DNA of 64,000 nt from an uncultured bacterium. Lineage in GTDB: Bacteria > Verrucomicrobiota > Kiritimatiellia > CAIKKV01 > CAITUY01. The position numbers and the translations under genes were made by a program. The notes beneath the pieces were generated by a model. That model worked only from the letters and a program-made list of their open reading frames with translations. It was not told where the DNA came from and searched no databases. The stretch covers positions 51,697 to 115,696 of the forward strand of contig CAIVSY010000025.1 of the NCBI GenBank assembly GCA_903908715.1, in the 5' to 3' direction. Shown here piece by piece: positions 63,587 through 64,000 of the stretch. Every line of letters begins with the position of its first letter. The first letter of the stretch is position 1.

Positions 63587-64000
<414 letters not shown>

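Overview
The window looks like a chromosome segment from a PVC-superphylum bacterium, most probably in the Kiritimatiellota/Lentisphaerota/Verrucomicrobia area. This is inferred from gene content rather than from a marker tree. The pointers are a UroD-family protein beside a sugar isomerase, a DUF3863-like protein, DUF1844, a very long secreted protein mixing calcium-binding, LamG-like, 'GAQW' beta-sandwich and NHL repeats, and a PilMNOP/secretin set. GC is high in the first ~26 kb and lower from about 29 to 54 kb. There is no prophage, IS element, CRISPR array or tRNA gene. No gap between genes exceeds about 260 bases.

Positions 1-14,761 form a divergent catabolic locus. On the minus strand: a DeoR-type repressor, a fused alpha/beta 2-oxoacid dehydrogenase E1, L-rhamnose isomerase (RhaA) and a UroD-family protein that runs off the edge. 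On the plus strand: E2, E3, a PHP-fold protein, an SDR with an unusual N-terminal extension and Cys-rich linker, a large zinc-type dehydrogenase, acetate kinase and phosphate acetyltransferase. Two matching inverted repeats (AACAA-N4-TTGTT) sit one on each divergent promoter and are the likely operators. The set suggests deoxysugar breakdown to a 2-oxoacid, oxidation to acyl-CoA, then ATP via acyl-phosphate. No kinase and no complete aldolase is visible.

Positions 14,800-28,900 hold mixed genes: a hypothetical, a DUF3863-like protein, a NagA-like deacetylase, a PAS protein with a C-terminal zinc module, a radical SAM/methyltransferase/glycosyltransferase operon, a Ser/Thr kinase with an extracytoplasmic lectin-like domain paired with a secreted propeller protein, a HARE-HTH protein, DUF1844 and 6-phosphogluconate dehydrogenase. 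Then come a mannonate oxidoreductase-like SDR and MutY.

Positions 31,212-52,509 are a cell-envelope secretion/pilus region. It has PilM-, PilN-, PilO- and PilP-like genes, a lipoprotein, the 1,981-residue mosaic protein, a secretin, a zinc-ribbon protein, a D-aminoacylase-like amidohydrolase, a hybrid histidine kinase, an ExeA-type ATPase and a second, GspL/GspM-like pair. Inside it lies a complete encapsulin nanocompartment operon (encapsulated ferritin plus shell), with the ExeA gene one base downstream of the shell gene.

Positions 52,514-63,340 are mainly housekeeping: RecN, a UDP-sugar epimerase, RsmB, RlmN, an enoyl-ACP reductase, carboxynorspermidine dehydrogenase, a DUF47/PiT phosphate transport pair, MsrA and RsmE. 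The window ends in an rRNA operon read on the minus strand (3' end of 23S, then 5S and its terminator).
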